Origin: Geosiphon pyriformis
Taxonomy: Eukaryota; Glomeromycota; Glomeromycetes; Archaeosporales; Geosiphonaceae
Assembly (NCBI GenBank): GCA_016748015.1
Contig: JAAOMT010000741.1
Coordinates: 641,679 to 705,678 of the forward strand
Direction: 5' to 3'
DNA length: 64,000 nt
The position numbers were made by a program, and so were the translations under genes. Below, piece after piece: positions 12,300-24,251 of the stretch; position 1 is the stretch's first letter, and every line of letters begins with the position of its first letter. The notes under the pieces were generated by a model that was not told where the DNA came from, did not search any database, and saw only the letters and a program-made list of their open reading frames with translations.

Positions 12300-15200
12300 A
12301 ATTTATTATCTAAAAATAATAATTTGTTTAAAAAAAAAAACTATTTTATTATTGGTTTTTAAATAAAATTATTATTAATAAAATTATATATAATATTTTT
12401 TACAACCTTTTTTTTGGTTATATTATTACTATTAAATATTACAATATATTATATAAAAATAATTTTTTTTTTTTTATATCTTAAATTTCTAAAAAAATAC
12501 ATTGTTTTTGAAAAAAGTTTTTCTGTTTAACTATAAAACTGCCAATATTAATAGTGGTTTAAATATAAAAAAATTCAAAAAAAAGTCTGATACTAGTTTT
12601 ATAATTTTAAAGTTATTTGTTAAAAAAAAGTATAAAAAGAGTATTTTAAAAAAACTTTTTGTTAAAATCAATGCTGATGTTTTTTAAGAGTCATTTAAGA
12701 CTAGTAAAGTAAGTAGTTTAGTTGTTAGTAATATTATTAATACAGAAAGTATAAATATAAAAAAGAGTTTTTGTTAAAAAAAACAGCTTTTAACTTGATA
12801 ATAATAATAAATTAAAACACAAAAATATTGACATAATCTATAAAAAACCAAGTATAACTATTATTAAGCATGTTTTTAGAAAGTTTTTTGGATAGATTAA
12901 TTTTAATATTAACAATAATAATAAGAATAATGTTTTAAATGGCTTTTTTATTTTTTATTTTTTTTAAGTCTTTGATTAATATTCTGATCTATAAATTATT
13001 TGTTTTAAATATTAATCTTTTGGCTGTTTTTGGAAATTGGCTTAGAATAAATTAAAAATTGTTAAAAATATGTTTTTTAATATAAATAATTTTAGGAAAG
13101 TCTTTATTTTCTCAAAATTTTACAGAATTATTTAGGCATTTTTTATTTTTAAAAAGACAATATAATAATAAATAATTTGGTAAATTTAAAAAATATTATA
13201 ATTAACATCTATCTTAAGGGTTTAGTAAATAATTAAACAAATAGAGCAATTATTATAATAAAAATTTTTATAAAAACATCTGTAAAAATTGTGTATATTG
13301 TACTTATTAACTTTAATATTATTAAGTTAATTAAAATACAATTAATAAAAATATAATAAAAAGTAATTATAAAACAAAAAAATTAAAATCAAACCAATTT
13401 TTTAATATTTAAGTATTTTATTCTTATTAGAAAAAATGTAATCTATATAATTAAAACTGATATTAATAAATAATTATAGAATTTTAGAAATAAATTTAGA
13501 GTTTTTCTCTATATAGTTCTTGTGAAAACAAATATTTATAATTTTTAGAATTTTATTAGTTTAATTAAAAGGAAGACTTGTATAATTAATTATAATTTAT
13601 TAGTTATAATTGTATTAAATATAAAATTATGTATTTTAATTTAGAAAAAAACTTGATTAAAATAATTGCTATAATTCTTATTATAAAAAGTATTGTATTT
13701 TATTGGTTTTACCTGTTTTTGGCTCTTTGTTTAATTTGTAATAAGTTTGACTATATCTTTTTTGAATGTAATTTAGTTAATAGTAAACTAATATTTAAAA
13801 AAAAAACTTTTTTTTTAGTTTTAGACTAATTTAGATTGGTTTGAATCTATAAAAAAAAGTTTGTTTCTATTGTCTATCTAATAGCTTTTAAAAATAAATT
13901 TTGAGTATTTATTGTTAACAAATTTTTTTTTCAAATACTTTTTAATGCTTTTTTTTAGTCTAATTTTTTAGTCTAGCTTTAGATGTTAGCTATTAATGAT
14001 CTTTTTATTATAAATTTAAGTAAATAATATAATAATAATAATAAATTTAAATATATTAATTAATAATAAAATTATTATAAAGTTGAGTTTTTTAACACTT
14101 TCAGATATAATTAAATTAGAAACTTAATTAAAAAGTTTGTTTAACTTGGTTATAAATTTGTTAGCAAAATTTAATAGTCTGACTTTAACTCAAAATATGT
14201 CTTTTTTTTAAATATTTTAATAACTAGTTTTGTTTAAAAAATTGCTATATATAATATAAAAAAAATAAATAATCCTATTAAGCAAAAAGATATTATTTAT
14301 TAACAGAAAAAAATAAATAATTTAATTTCTATTGTTAATAAAATTAAATTAAAAAATGAAGTACATTTATAAATAACTAACAAATTTGAAAATGTTTGAA
14401 TTTTGGAACTGTATACTAGTACTGTTTTAGTAATACACTTGGCTTAAACTAAAAAATTACTTTTTTAATTATAAAAGCTATAAATAAGTTTTTTTTTGTA
14501 GTTTTAAGTAATAATTTCAATAAAAATGGTTTTTATAAATGCATTAGTTTTAAAAAGTGCCTTAATATAAGACTGATTAATTTTTGAATAAAAAGTTTAA
14601 TTGTTTAAGTTTTAACATAAAAAAATTCCAAAAATGCTAAAAAAATAATTAATTATGTGTTTATTTCTTTAAATTTTGTTAATATAGTGATTAATTGTAA
14701 AGTTTTAAATATTAGTAAATACTTTGATATTGATTATTAAGCTGTTTTTGTAAATTTGAATAATTTGTTAAATATGTAATTGAATTTTCTTTACAAACAG
14801 GTCAATAAAAATTGTTGGAAGTTTAATTTTAAATATGCTAATAATGCCAAATAAAACCAATTCAAAAATGTTATACTTGTTAATATTATAATATATTCTA
14901 AAAAATTTATTGCTTTTAAAAGATTTTTGAATTTAGACATAATATGAAATATTATTTAAAAAGTAGTGTGTTTCTTAACTAATAAAATATTTAAAAAAAA
15001 GTGGTTTAAAGAATTTAATAATGGTTTTATCAAAAACTTTTTAAAGTTCTATAAATTAGAATTTTTGGTGTTTAAAATTGTCAAGTTTTTATGCATAAAA
15101 CCCAATAATAAGTTAATTTTTTTAATAAACTATTAAATATTTTTAAATTGTAATAAAACTTCAAATGTTTAAGTTTTACTGAATTTTAATGCTGGTTTTA

Positions 15201-16607
15201 ATAGTATAAAATCTGTTTTATTTAATATAAAGAAATTTTATTATGTTTTTAAGTTTGTTAAATTACTAAAAATTAAGAAATTTAATATTAAATTTTTTAT
15301 TACCAAACAAATAAAAAGTTTTGCTGTTAATAAAAATTATATGATCAGAAATATTTTGAAATGTCTATTTTGAAAAGTAGTTTTAGATTATTTGGTTGTT
15401 AATAATAAATTTATTTTGAATTCTGGTAAAATTAAGTCTAAGATTAATATAATTATAGAGAGTTAGACAATATTTTTGAATTATAAAAATATTAATATCT
15501 GTTTCTGATTTATGTTAATAATAATGTTTTTTCTAGTATTATAAATATTATTGTATATAATAAAATATTATGTATAATTAAAAATTTGTCTAACAAAAAA
15601 ACTATTAACTTGTTTAATATTATTAATAAATTGTAAAAGTATTGTGATAATTTTGTTCTAAAAATGTTCTTAAATCTGTTAAATTTTTGTTTAATATATG
15701 AATCTGTTTTTTAATCTTAAAAAAAACTTAAATATTTATAATTCTCAAGTTATATAAATAAAAAAAGATTTTAACCAATATTAAACTTATTGTTTTAATC
15801 AAAACTGCCCAAAAAATTTTTTTAAACAGAATTTTTTTAGTTTGTAATAAATTTAATATTCTTTGTAATAACAATTTTTTTGTTTTAAAAGACATTACTA
15901 TTTAGTTCCTAATTTTTGTAATAAGTTCAATAATAAAAAATACTTTAAAAAAAATTATGAATTATAATTAGTTTTATAAAATATGTAAAAAACATATAAT
16001 TCTGTTAGCTAATATTATTTAAAAAATAATTTAGTCTATATAAAAATGTGCAAGTGATTTATAAAATTTTTAGTAATATTTATAATAATAGAATTAATTA
16101 AATTATAATAGATTATAAATTGACTAATAAATATTAAGTACATAATAATATAAATTAAGATGATATTTTTTTTTATTGTTTTAAAAAAAATTTTATGATT
16201 TTTTGTTGTATAAAATAAAAAATTATAAAAGTTTATATGATTATAATATTAATACTAAATTTGTTATCTAAATTAACTGAATCAAATTAACTTTTTATTT
16301 AACAACTAGTGATTTTGTTAATTATATTATTTAAGTAGAAAATAATTAAGCTATTATTTAATATATACTAAATATTATAAACAAGTTTTTTAAAATTAAT
16401 AATATTTTAATTAACAATAAAAAAACAATAGCTATTTTTATTAATTAAAAAATTAGGAAAGTTTTATGATTAATAAGTGGTCTGCCAATTTTTATAGTTT
16501 TAAAAGAAAAATTTTATAGATATTTAAATATTTTTTTATTATTAAAGATTTGTTTAAACTTAGTTTGGCAAAAGCCTATTTGAATATAAAGTTTTTTATT
16601 AATATAG
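12300..16607 (+). mobile_element. LINE-B, left part: decayed ORF1 and ORF2 up to the Gypsy insertion
   Basis: A second decayed LINE in the same orientation as LINE-A. The open piece 12,502-12,687 and the stretch 12,970-13,130 match LINE-C ORF1 (about 860-1540). About 14,340-14,800 matches the endonuclease, including the tail of its DH motif region, and 15,300-15,470 matches the pre-RT region. About 16,380-16,607 matches 5110-5342. The sequence stops at the left LTR and continues after 24,255. The exact 5' end is not visible. Confidence 0.82.
16604..16607. repeat. Left target-site duplication of the Gypsy element (ATAG)
   Basis: ATAG here and at 24,252-24,255 flank the two LTRs. Joining the flanks restores the LINE-B alignment to LINE-C around 5339-5350. 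The duplication is four bases, not five. Confidence 0.75.
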
Positions 16608-17273
16608 TGTTATGGGTTGGAGTAACAAGCTAACAGATAACAAGGAAGAACAGGATTGTAGGGTGATAGAAATAATCAAAGAGATTTCAACTTTAAAGAG
16701 CGAATTGAATAAGTATGGATTCAATGTATGAAATCAGTCTTATAAAATATCTCAATCACTGTACTTTTCTAAAGATAACCAGGAATCTGAAAGTAAAAAA
16801 ATAGTCTGTACTGTCAACAAATGATCACACCTGGTATAATTCTATGTCTCATATCAGTGCTTTTAGAATTCAATAGCAGATATCAGATGTACTTTTCAGT
16901 CACATTTTATTCAATAATCTTCAAATGTTGCAATTATATGTTTTAGAAAAAGGGTAGGTAAAGACCAACAAGTAATCTTTTATCCCAAGATATTCAGATA
17001 CTTGAAGGTAGAGAAAGAGAATTTAATAATAAGAGAATAATTGAAATGAAAGTTGTTATTTTATTTATTTTATTTCCTTGATTTTTATATGCTTTTCTAC
17101 AGCTAAAAGATTCATTACTTATATAGTTATCAAAAGTAGTCAATAATTAGGTTAATGGTCAGGTCATTGATCAGGTCAGTGATTACTTTCTAAAAATAGA
17201 GTGGCTAATTTATATGACATTAGTGGCTAATACATGTGATAATTAATAAAAAGTATAAGTTTCAACCATAACA
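16608..17273 (-). repeat. 3' LTR of the Gypsy element (left on the plus strand)
   Basis: Starts TGTTATGG and ends CATAACA, so it has the usual TG...CA ends. It aligns over its whole length with the LTR at 23,582-24,251. The differences I could see are nearly all transitions (G/A or C/T). Confidence 0.92.
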
Positions 17274-17286
17274 TTATTCTCTCCAA
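17274..17286 (-). other. Putative polypurine tract
   Basis: Read on the minus strand, the bases just before the 3' LTR are GGAGAGAATAA, a purine run in the position of a plus-strand primer. Confidence 0.6.
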
Positions 17287-17494
17287 AGTGATTAAGCTCC
17301 AGCGAAATCAAGCTATTCATAGAGTAATCTATTTGAAGAGTTTTATCTAATTCAAAACTAACTAATTTGTTGAAGTTTTTTGTGAATAAAGTGTATAGAA
17401 CTTGAGATAAAATGAGCTTTGTATCTAAGAGACCAAATCTTTGTATAAGAATTTTGGCTCTTCTTGCAATGGTTAAAACTTTTAGGACATTTAA

Positions 17495-17995
17495 TCATAT
17501 AATGCCCAAAATTTCCACTTGTATCTTAGAAGTTGTTTTCTTTATGAGCTTTATGTCTTCTATAATTTTACTAAGATGACTATAGAGTTCTAGTTGTCTT
17601 CCATATGACAAATTTTTGTTTATGGGCAAGATTTCCTTAATCATTTTTCCAATTGTGCTGAAAGATGGGAGTATAGATGCTGTTATACTTTTCAACAAAT
17701 ATTTATCCATTTTACTACCAATTTTTTCTCTTCTGGTAGTAGTTTTTTTTGGTTTAATAACAGTATGTGTTCTACTGTTATCAGTTATGGTGATTTGTTT
17801 TCCAATGATCAAAGTAGCATTTGGATAGTTTTTGATCCAATACTCATGGAGAGTATAGAAGACATTTTGAATGTTTTGATCCAGAAAATAATTGTTCATA
17901 TTGATTGAAGATACCTCTGTTTTGGGAATGGTGCATTTATTTATATTTGATTTTTGCTGATCAATTGAGTCAGTATTACCACAACAGGCAGCCAA
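17495..17995 (-). CDS. Open frame of unknown function downstream of the Gypsy integrase
   Basis: A 166-aa frame lies after the integrase, out of phase with the end of pol, between pol and the polypurine tract. It is Lys-rich (KPKKTTTRREK near residue 77) with a helical C-terminal half and no membrane segment, zinc knuckle or chromodomain that I recognise. The annotated first codon is not ATG, so it could be a frameshifted continuation of pol. It has stayed open for 500 bases while neighbouring pol frames carry stops, which is the main reason to list it. Function not assigned. Confidence 0.4.
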   Translation of the reverse strand: MAACCGNTDSIDQQKSNINKCTIPKTEVSSINMNNYFLDQNIQNVFYTLHEYWIKNYPNATLIIGKQITITDNSRTHTVIKPKKTTTRREKIGSKMDKYLLKSITASILPSFSTIGKMIKEILPINKNLSYGRQLELYSHLSKIIEDIKLIKKTTSKIQVEILGII

Positions 17996-17999
17996 TTAG

Positions 18000-19253
18000 G
18001 TCGTTTATAATATTTCTTGAGTTATGTACCATGAACAGGATGATTATTAAAAATTGTTCTGGATTGATTTTGAAGAATATAAGAATTATTGTTCAAAACT
18101 TTATTGACTATAAAAGGTCTTTTCCATTGGCTAAAGAATTTATCACCATAAACATTGTCTCTGTCAAAATAGTATTTTAGTACCAAGTTACCAACACTTA
18201 AAGAAAGTGTTTTATAGGTTTTTTTTTCTTAAGCTTTTTTTGAAACTGTTTTATCTTTTCAAAAGCAATTATTTGTGCTTCTATCAAGGAGTCAAAAATG
18301 ATACCAAGTCTTTTTTGCAAAATGTCTTTGTAATTTTCTATTGTGATCTCTTCAAAAGATATTGTTTTAATGTTAGTTTCTATTGGTAGTGTTGTCATGT
18401 GTTTATAGAGCAGATAAAAAGGTTCATAACTTGTTATATCATGATTCACAGTTCTATAAGCAAACAAGACTGAAGGCAGTACTTTGTCCCATAAGTTTGT
18501 TTCTTTACTGGTTTTGGCTAGAGTTTCACATAGTGTTCTATTAAAACGTTCCACTAAGCCATTTATTTAGGGATGATAAGAGAAGGAAAGTTTATAACAT
18601 ATTCCCATTTTTTTACAAAGTTTTTCAACCAGTGTATTAAAAAAAGCTCTTCCTCTATCAGATAAAAGTTCTTTGGAACAGCCATAACAGCAGATGATAT
18701 TTTCATAAATGAAATTGGCTATTGAGACTGCTGTTTGGTCTGAGGTGGCTTTTGCTTCTACCCACTTTGTAAAATAGTCAGTAGCTGTAATAATATATCT
18801 GTTGCCATCAGAAATTATTGTTAAAAGTCCAACAACATCTATACCAATTTTGTCAAATGGTTGACCAACAGAGATTGGATGAATATTTTCTTTGCGATTG
18901 GGTTTGCCTTTTTTTTGGCAGATGTTACAATTTTTGATGTATTTAACAATGTCTTTTCCCAAGGTAGACCAATAATAGCAAGCTAAAGTTTTCTGAATTG
19001 TTTTTGTTTTTCCAAAGTGTCCAGCTAATGGGTCAGTGTACATGTTGTATATTACAATTTCTTTTTCTTCAAATCTAATGACTCTTTGGAGACAGTTAAG
19101 ATCTTTTCTGTTTCTTTTATATAATTGGTTTTGGCAGATCAAATAGAAATTTGATTGTTTGCACAAATGTTTTCTTTGCTGTTGAGTGTATTCTGATGGG
19201 TATTGTTCTTTACCCAAAAATTCCATTAAGGCAGAATAGTTGTCCAAATCCAT
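18000..19253 (-). pseudogene. Gypsy integrase
   Basis: The N-terminal HHCC zinc domain (HFGKTKT ... CNICQKKGK near 18,900-19,030) is followed by the catalytic core. Its first Asp is in GIDVVG near 18,840, the second in LLSDRGRAF near 18,650, and the Glu in GLVERFNRT near 18,545. The core is split by a stop at about 18,568, where the family has Gln after YHP. A C-terminal module with GNLVLKYY ... QWKRPF follows at about 18,050-18,190. The enzyme inserts cDNA into the genome. The stop and a further stop near 18,020 make this copy inactive. Confidence 0.88.
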
Positions 19254-19261
19254 TATTGTGT

Positions 19262-20586
19262 TTGTTTGTGAAAAAGTTACTAATAATTAAGTTGGTTTGG
19301 TTTAAGAAGTTGTACTATTATTGGATGGTAAATCTAGAGAGAGCATCAGCATTTTGATAATTTGCTCCTTTGTGGTGTTGAATATTATAGTCAAATTCAT
19401 TCAAGTGGAGTATCCAACGAGTTATTTATTTGTGTTCCAGCTTCTTTTTATTGCACAGTTAAACCAAGGCTTGATGATCTGTTACCACTAAAAATTTTGC
19501 ACCAAAAAAATATTGATCCCAGTAATTAATAGCCCAAACTACTGCTAAACATTCTTGTTCAGTAACTGAATAGTTCTTTTCTGTTGGTGTGAAGGATCTA
19601 CTGGCATATGCTATGGCATGTTCTCTGCTATTTTCATTTTTCTGTAAAAGAACAGCATCAAGTCCATAGCCAGATGTATCAGTGTAGAGGATAAAAGGTT
19701 GATCCAGATCTGGTTGCTTGAGAATTGGTTCAGTAACAAGTTTTTCCTTCAGAATTTCAAAAGCTTTTTGTTGATAAGTGCCCCAGTGATAATTGACATT
19801 TTTCTTGAGTAGCTGATTAAGAGGAAAGACGATTTTGGAAAAATTCTTAATAAATTTGCAATAGTAAGAGACCTAACCAAAAAAAGAGCATAGTTCAGAA
19901 ACATTTATTGGTTGTCTAATGTTCTGAACTTTTTCAACTTTAGCTAGATCAGGGAAAATTTTATCTTTTGTAATAAGATGACCAAGAAACTGGGTAGATT
20001 AGCATCCAAAGAAAAATTTGATTGGGTTGATCTTAAGGCCAACATTTCTGAGTAGATCAAAAATCTTCTGTAAATGTTTAAGATATTCATCTCAGGTTTT
20101 TAAATATACTATTATGTTGTCCAAATAAACCAGAACAAAGTTTTTTTTTACTGATTCAAACACTTTATTCATTAGGTATTGAAAGGTGGAAGGAGCATTG
20201 GTAAGACCAAAAGACATGACTGTGAATTCATAGGTACTATATTTAGTGATAAAAACAGTTTTCTTTCTGCTTTCTGGATCCATTTCTACTTGCCAAAATT
20301 CAGCAGTTAAGTCAATGGTTGAGAAAAAAGCAGCATCATTGAATTTATCTAGCATTGCATCAATTTTGAAGAGTGGGTACATGTCTCTTATAGTGATAGT
20401 ATTTAGTTGGTGATAGTCAACACAGAAGTATAGGGTTCTACTTTTCTTGGATACCACTACAACTGGGAAAGCCCATTCACTCTTGGTTTCTTGTATAAAT
20501 CCAAGATCTTTCATACTGTTTATTTCTTTCTTGATAAACTCATTATTGCATTAATTGGATTGATAAGGCTTTAAATAGATAAGATG
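19262..20586 (-). pseudogene. Gypsy reverse transcriptase and RNase H
   Basis: The RT core is open at 20,092-20,514, with YPLFKIDAML, FFSTIDL, MSFGLTNAPSTFQ and VYLDNIIV. The last motif should be VYLDD; the second catalytic Asp is Asn, a G to A change in the coding strand. RNase H continues to about 19,300 with YTDTSGYG, TEQECLAVVW, VTDHQAL and NADALSR, interrupted by stops near 19,425, 19,455, 19,880 and 20,090. Order and motifs are those of Ty3/Gypsy pol. Confidence 0.88.
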
Positions 20587-20615
20587 AGTTTTTTTTGTGG
20601 TGATAGTGTATTGTA

Positions 20616-21905
20616 TCACATGAGTTTGTTCAAAGGTGTTATTTTTTTTTGAAATAACTGAGGCATTTCTAGCCAACAGATTTTCAATGTCCACTTTTCT
20701 TTCTTCAGAGGAAAGTTCTTTTGTTCTACAACTAAGGATTGAATTTCAGGTGGTTCACTCTCAAAAGACTTCTGTACTTCTTTTAGTTCTTCTTTGGGTA
20801 TCAAACTAATTGGCTCCCAATCTTTGTAATAGATTAGGCAAGACTTGTATTTATCACTAGGAGAATACAAAAGTTTATCACACCAGTACCTGACACAAGG
20901 ATTATACCACCAATAGCTGTATTTGGCTTTCTTGCCAGGTTTTCTATCAAAGATTCTTCTGAGAATGTTATAGTAGAGCCAGCAGATTAGCTTGCCATTT
21001 ACCATAATTTCTTCTTTGTCAGTTTTAATATTGTCTAGTGGCTTGCCATTGCTGGTAAAGATGGTATAAGCAAGTTTAACAGTTTTTTCTTGATTTTTTT
21101 TATCATTGCTCTCATCATCATCTGATTCATTTGATTGTTTTTCTTCTTGGTTCTGTTTGGTTACTGGAGGAGTTGTCCAATGATGGCATTTAACCACAAT
21201 AGGTTTTTCACCACATCTGATGGTTAGCTCACAAAGTTCATAGTCAAGTAGTGCTTTGGCTTTCTTAAGCCATTCATTACCAATAATGATAATATACTCT
21301 TTTGCTTTAGATACCTCCATATCTGTTTCAATACTAATATTATTGATGCAAACAGGAACAGCTTTGGTTATACCCAGACTTTTCTTTTTGTTACCATGTA
21401 CATTGGTTATAGGCCAGGTAAAAAGTTCATTAATCTTTTTTCCAATGGCTTTCAGAAAGTGTTTGGCAATTACACTAACAGATGATCCACTATTTAGAAT
21501 CAAATCAATAAAGTAGCCAGTCATTTGGGCTTTGCAAATCAGAAAAGTAATATTGTTGTTGTTAGCAAGTCCAGCTTGACAAAAATGCTTATTGGTTTTT
21601 GGTGTTTTTTTTTTTGGTATCAATAATTTGCAAAAATTTTTTCTGAACTGTGAATGGGTCATTAGTTGGCCAAATATAATGTGTGCTGAAGTTTTTATGA
21701 GATCTTTAACAACAGAATAGGGGCCAGATTTTTGTACTATTTCTGGAGGTTCTAACTTTGGAGAATTCTTAAAAACTTTAGCCTTTGGTGGCTCATTGTT
21801 GTTAGCAGTAAAAGTTGAGACTTTGTTGGGATCTAGAACAAAATCAATCTTGGCTTTTTTCTTCTTTCTTGTTAAGTCAGAGGTATTGATTGCCAGTTCA
21901 TCCAT
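20616..21905 (-). pseudogene. Gypsy protease region
   Basis: A 429-residue frame. Near residues 132-150 it has the retropepsin-like context LILNSGSSVSVIA, in which the catalytic Asp of D-S/T-G is Asn (NSG at 138-140). The rest is a linker rich in Lys and Asn and an acidic patch (NESDDDESND). The frame joins gag upstream and RT downstream, as in one Gag-Pol unit. With Asn at the active site the protease should be dead. That the Asn is a late mutation and not a family trait is inference, supported by the matching Asp-to-Asn change in the RT. Confidence 0.75.
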
Positions 21906-22104
21906 ATCATGGTCATCATTAGTTAGGTTAAAGGCATAAAAAAGGTTTTTTTTGGTTGGCTTGCACTCTCACCCTTTGAAAGTGTGTCTACCAGTTTAAA
22001 GACTAATAAACAGTGGTTTCAATTAGGGGATCCTCTCCAAAGAAATTAATGTTGGCATGATTAGGTCTTTGATTAGAAATATTATTATTGTTGGGTCTGT
22101 TATT

Positions 22105-23560
22105 CTAGATGTCATTATTTCTAGGAACTGAAAGAGGCAATGGAGAATTGTTGCAGTCTCTGGAAAAATGTCCAGTTAGTCCACAGCAATAGCACACAAA
22201 TGAGCCACAATTTTGTTGTCTTTGATATGGTAGTTGTTGAGATTGATTGAAGTGGGATTCAAATTTGGGTCTTTGGGGTTGCTGGTTGTCTTTAACTGCT
22301 TGGGTTAATGGTTCTAATAGCCGAGCAAGATTAACAATAAGTCTGTCTATTAATTGTTCATTGGAGTCTTGAGTATGAGTGGCAAAAAAGATAGCAGCCA
22401 TTTGTAGAGCTGGAACTATGGCAGGAGCAGAAGCAAAAACTGAAAGAGTAAATCCTAGATGCATTTTTTGGTTGTCTTTTATTTTCTGGGCAAGTTCAAT
22501 AGCCATATTTATTGTGGGATTATCTTTCAGGGCCAAAAGAGGCCAAAGAGCATATGAGAGATCAGTTCTTAATTCTTTTGTGAAAAAATGAATCTTTTGC
22601 TCTTCTGTCTAATTTCTACTAGAGTCTATATGCTTAATTAGTTTTCTAATGGCTTTAGCATATTCAGTTACTATTTTTTCTGGGCCTTGGGTTCTTTTTT
22701 CCAACTCCATGCATCATTTGGATATCAAGATAAAAGTTCTAAATTTTGTTTCAAACTAAGTAGTGAAAGAGGTATTATTTGCTGGTGTCCATCTAATAAT
22801 TTTTTGCTGAGCATTAACATTGGTTTCTTGTGAGAACCAAATAGCAGGAGAGCCTTGGAGATAGCCACCAATAATTTGGAACTTGTATTCATTATCATAT
22901 TGGTTTGTTGTGGCAGCTCTCTTAAAATTGTCTAGCCATTCAATTGAATCTTGGGCATCACCTTTAAATAATGGTATTGGGATGTTGTTTCTTTACCTTA
23001 AAGCAGTCTGTATACCTTGGAGGGCAATCAGAATGTTTTATTGTAGAGGGTCTTGAGCCATTGGTTTAGGTGTAACTGTTTGTGTGAAGTGTTCTAATTT
23101 ATTTGAAAAGAGATCAAAAATGAGAGCAGTTTGATAGCTTTTTTCTTCTGTTTCAAGAAGAGTTTCAGTTGATTGATGGACAGCAATTCAAATGTGGATT
23201 TGATGATTCAAATATTCGAAATTAGGAGGCTGTTGTTCAAAGGTTGTAGAATATAAGAGCTAATTGATACTGTTGTTTCTTTCTTCAAAGTTGTTTTTAA
23301 AATAAGCTTGGTCAAAGTAATAGGTTGTATAAGCTATATAGATTTCAGCTGAATGTTCATTTAGGAACCAGTTTCAAAAGTCTTGAAATTGTCTGCTGGA
23401 TTGTTTTTCAATAGAGAAGCAAATCAAGCAGAAGTGCAAAAGATTGAGTTCAATAAAGTTTAGATCATTTTTGTTGTGTGCTTTAAAGTGTTCTTCTAAT
23501 TGTTGTGGCAGGTATGAATAATCACCCATACAATAAAAAACAAAGTGGAATTTGACAACC
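22105..23560 (-). pseudogene. Gypsy gag (capsid and nucleocapsid), broken
   Basis: The open 3' part (22,105-22,536) ends in a CCHC zinc knuckle, CYCCGLTGHFSRDC, close to residue 120 of that piece and preceded by a Gln/Arg/Pro-rich linker. Upstream, 22,560-23,500 reads as capsid-like sequence in pieces separated by stops; it contains a part resembling the retrotransposon gag domain around 22,640-23,000. Gag packages the element RNA. Boundaries of the capsid part are approximate. Confidence 0.72.
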
Positions 23561-23575
23561 TTACAGGGAGCACCA
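23561..23575 (-). other. Primer-binding site of the Gypsy element
   Basis: Six bases inside the 5' LTR (minus-strand reading), TGGTGCTCCCTGTAA begins with the TGG expected to pair with a tRNA 3' CCA. I could not assign the tRNA. Confidence 0.6.
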
Positions 23576-23581
23576 CTTTTA

Positions 23582-24251
23582 TGTTACAGATTGGAGTAAC
23601 AAACTAATGGATAACAAGAAAGAACAGGATTGTAGAGTAATAAAAATAATCAAAGAGATTTCAACTTCAAAAAGCGAATTGAATAAGTATGGATTCAATG
23701 TGCAAGATCAATCTCATAAAATATCTCAGTTGCTGTACTTTTCTAAAAATAACCAAAAATTTGAAGGTAGAGAGATAGTTTGTATTGTCAACAAATAATC
23801 ACATCTGGTATAATTCTATGTCTCATGTCAGCACTTTTAGAATTCAATAGCAGATATTAGATGTACTTTTCAGTCACATTTTATTCAATAATCTTCAAAT
23901 ACTGCAATTATATATTTTAGGAAAAAGGTAGGTAAAGGCCAATAAGTAATCTTTTATCCCAAGATGTTCAGATACTTGAAGGTAGAAAAAGGGAATTTAG
24001 CAATAAGAGAATAATTGAGATGAAAGTTGTTATTTTATTTATTTTATTTCCTTAATTTTTACATGCTTTTCTATAGCTAAGAGATTCATTACTTATTAAA
24101 AGTGGTCAATGATTAGGTCAATAATCAAATCAATAATTAGGTCATTAATCAGCTCAGTAATCACTTTTTAAAAATAGAGTGACTAATTTATATGACATTA
24201 GTGACTAATACATGTAATAATTAATAAGAAGTATAAGTTTCAACTGTAACA
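23582..24251 (-). repeat. 5' LTR of the Gypsy element (right on the plus strand)
   Basis: Starts TGTTACAG and ends CTGTAACA on the plus strand. It is the partner of 16,608-17,273 and should contain the promoter for minus-strand transcription of the element. Confidence 0.92.

Larger units (their letters stand above)
16608..24251 (-). mobile_element. Ty3/Gypsy LTR retrotransposon nested in LINE-B
   Basis: Two direct LTRs of about 666 and 670 bases enclose minus-strand gag, protease, RT, RNase H and integrase in Ty3/Gypsy order, ending in an integrase C-terminal module without a chromodomain that I could see. A primer-binding site follows the 5' LTR and a purine-rich tract precedes the 3' LTR. 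All coding parts are broken by stops or carry changed catalytic residues, so this copy looks dead. It is less decayed than its LINE-B host. Confidence 0.95.
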
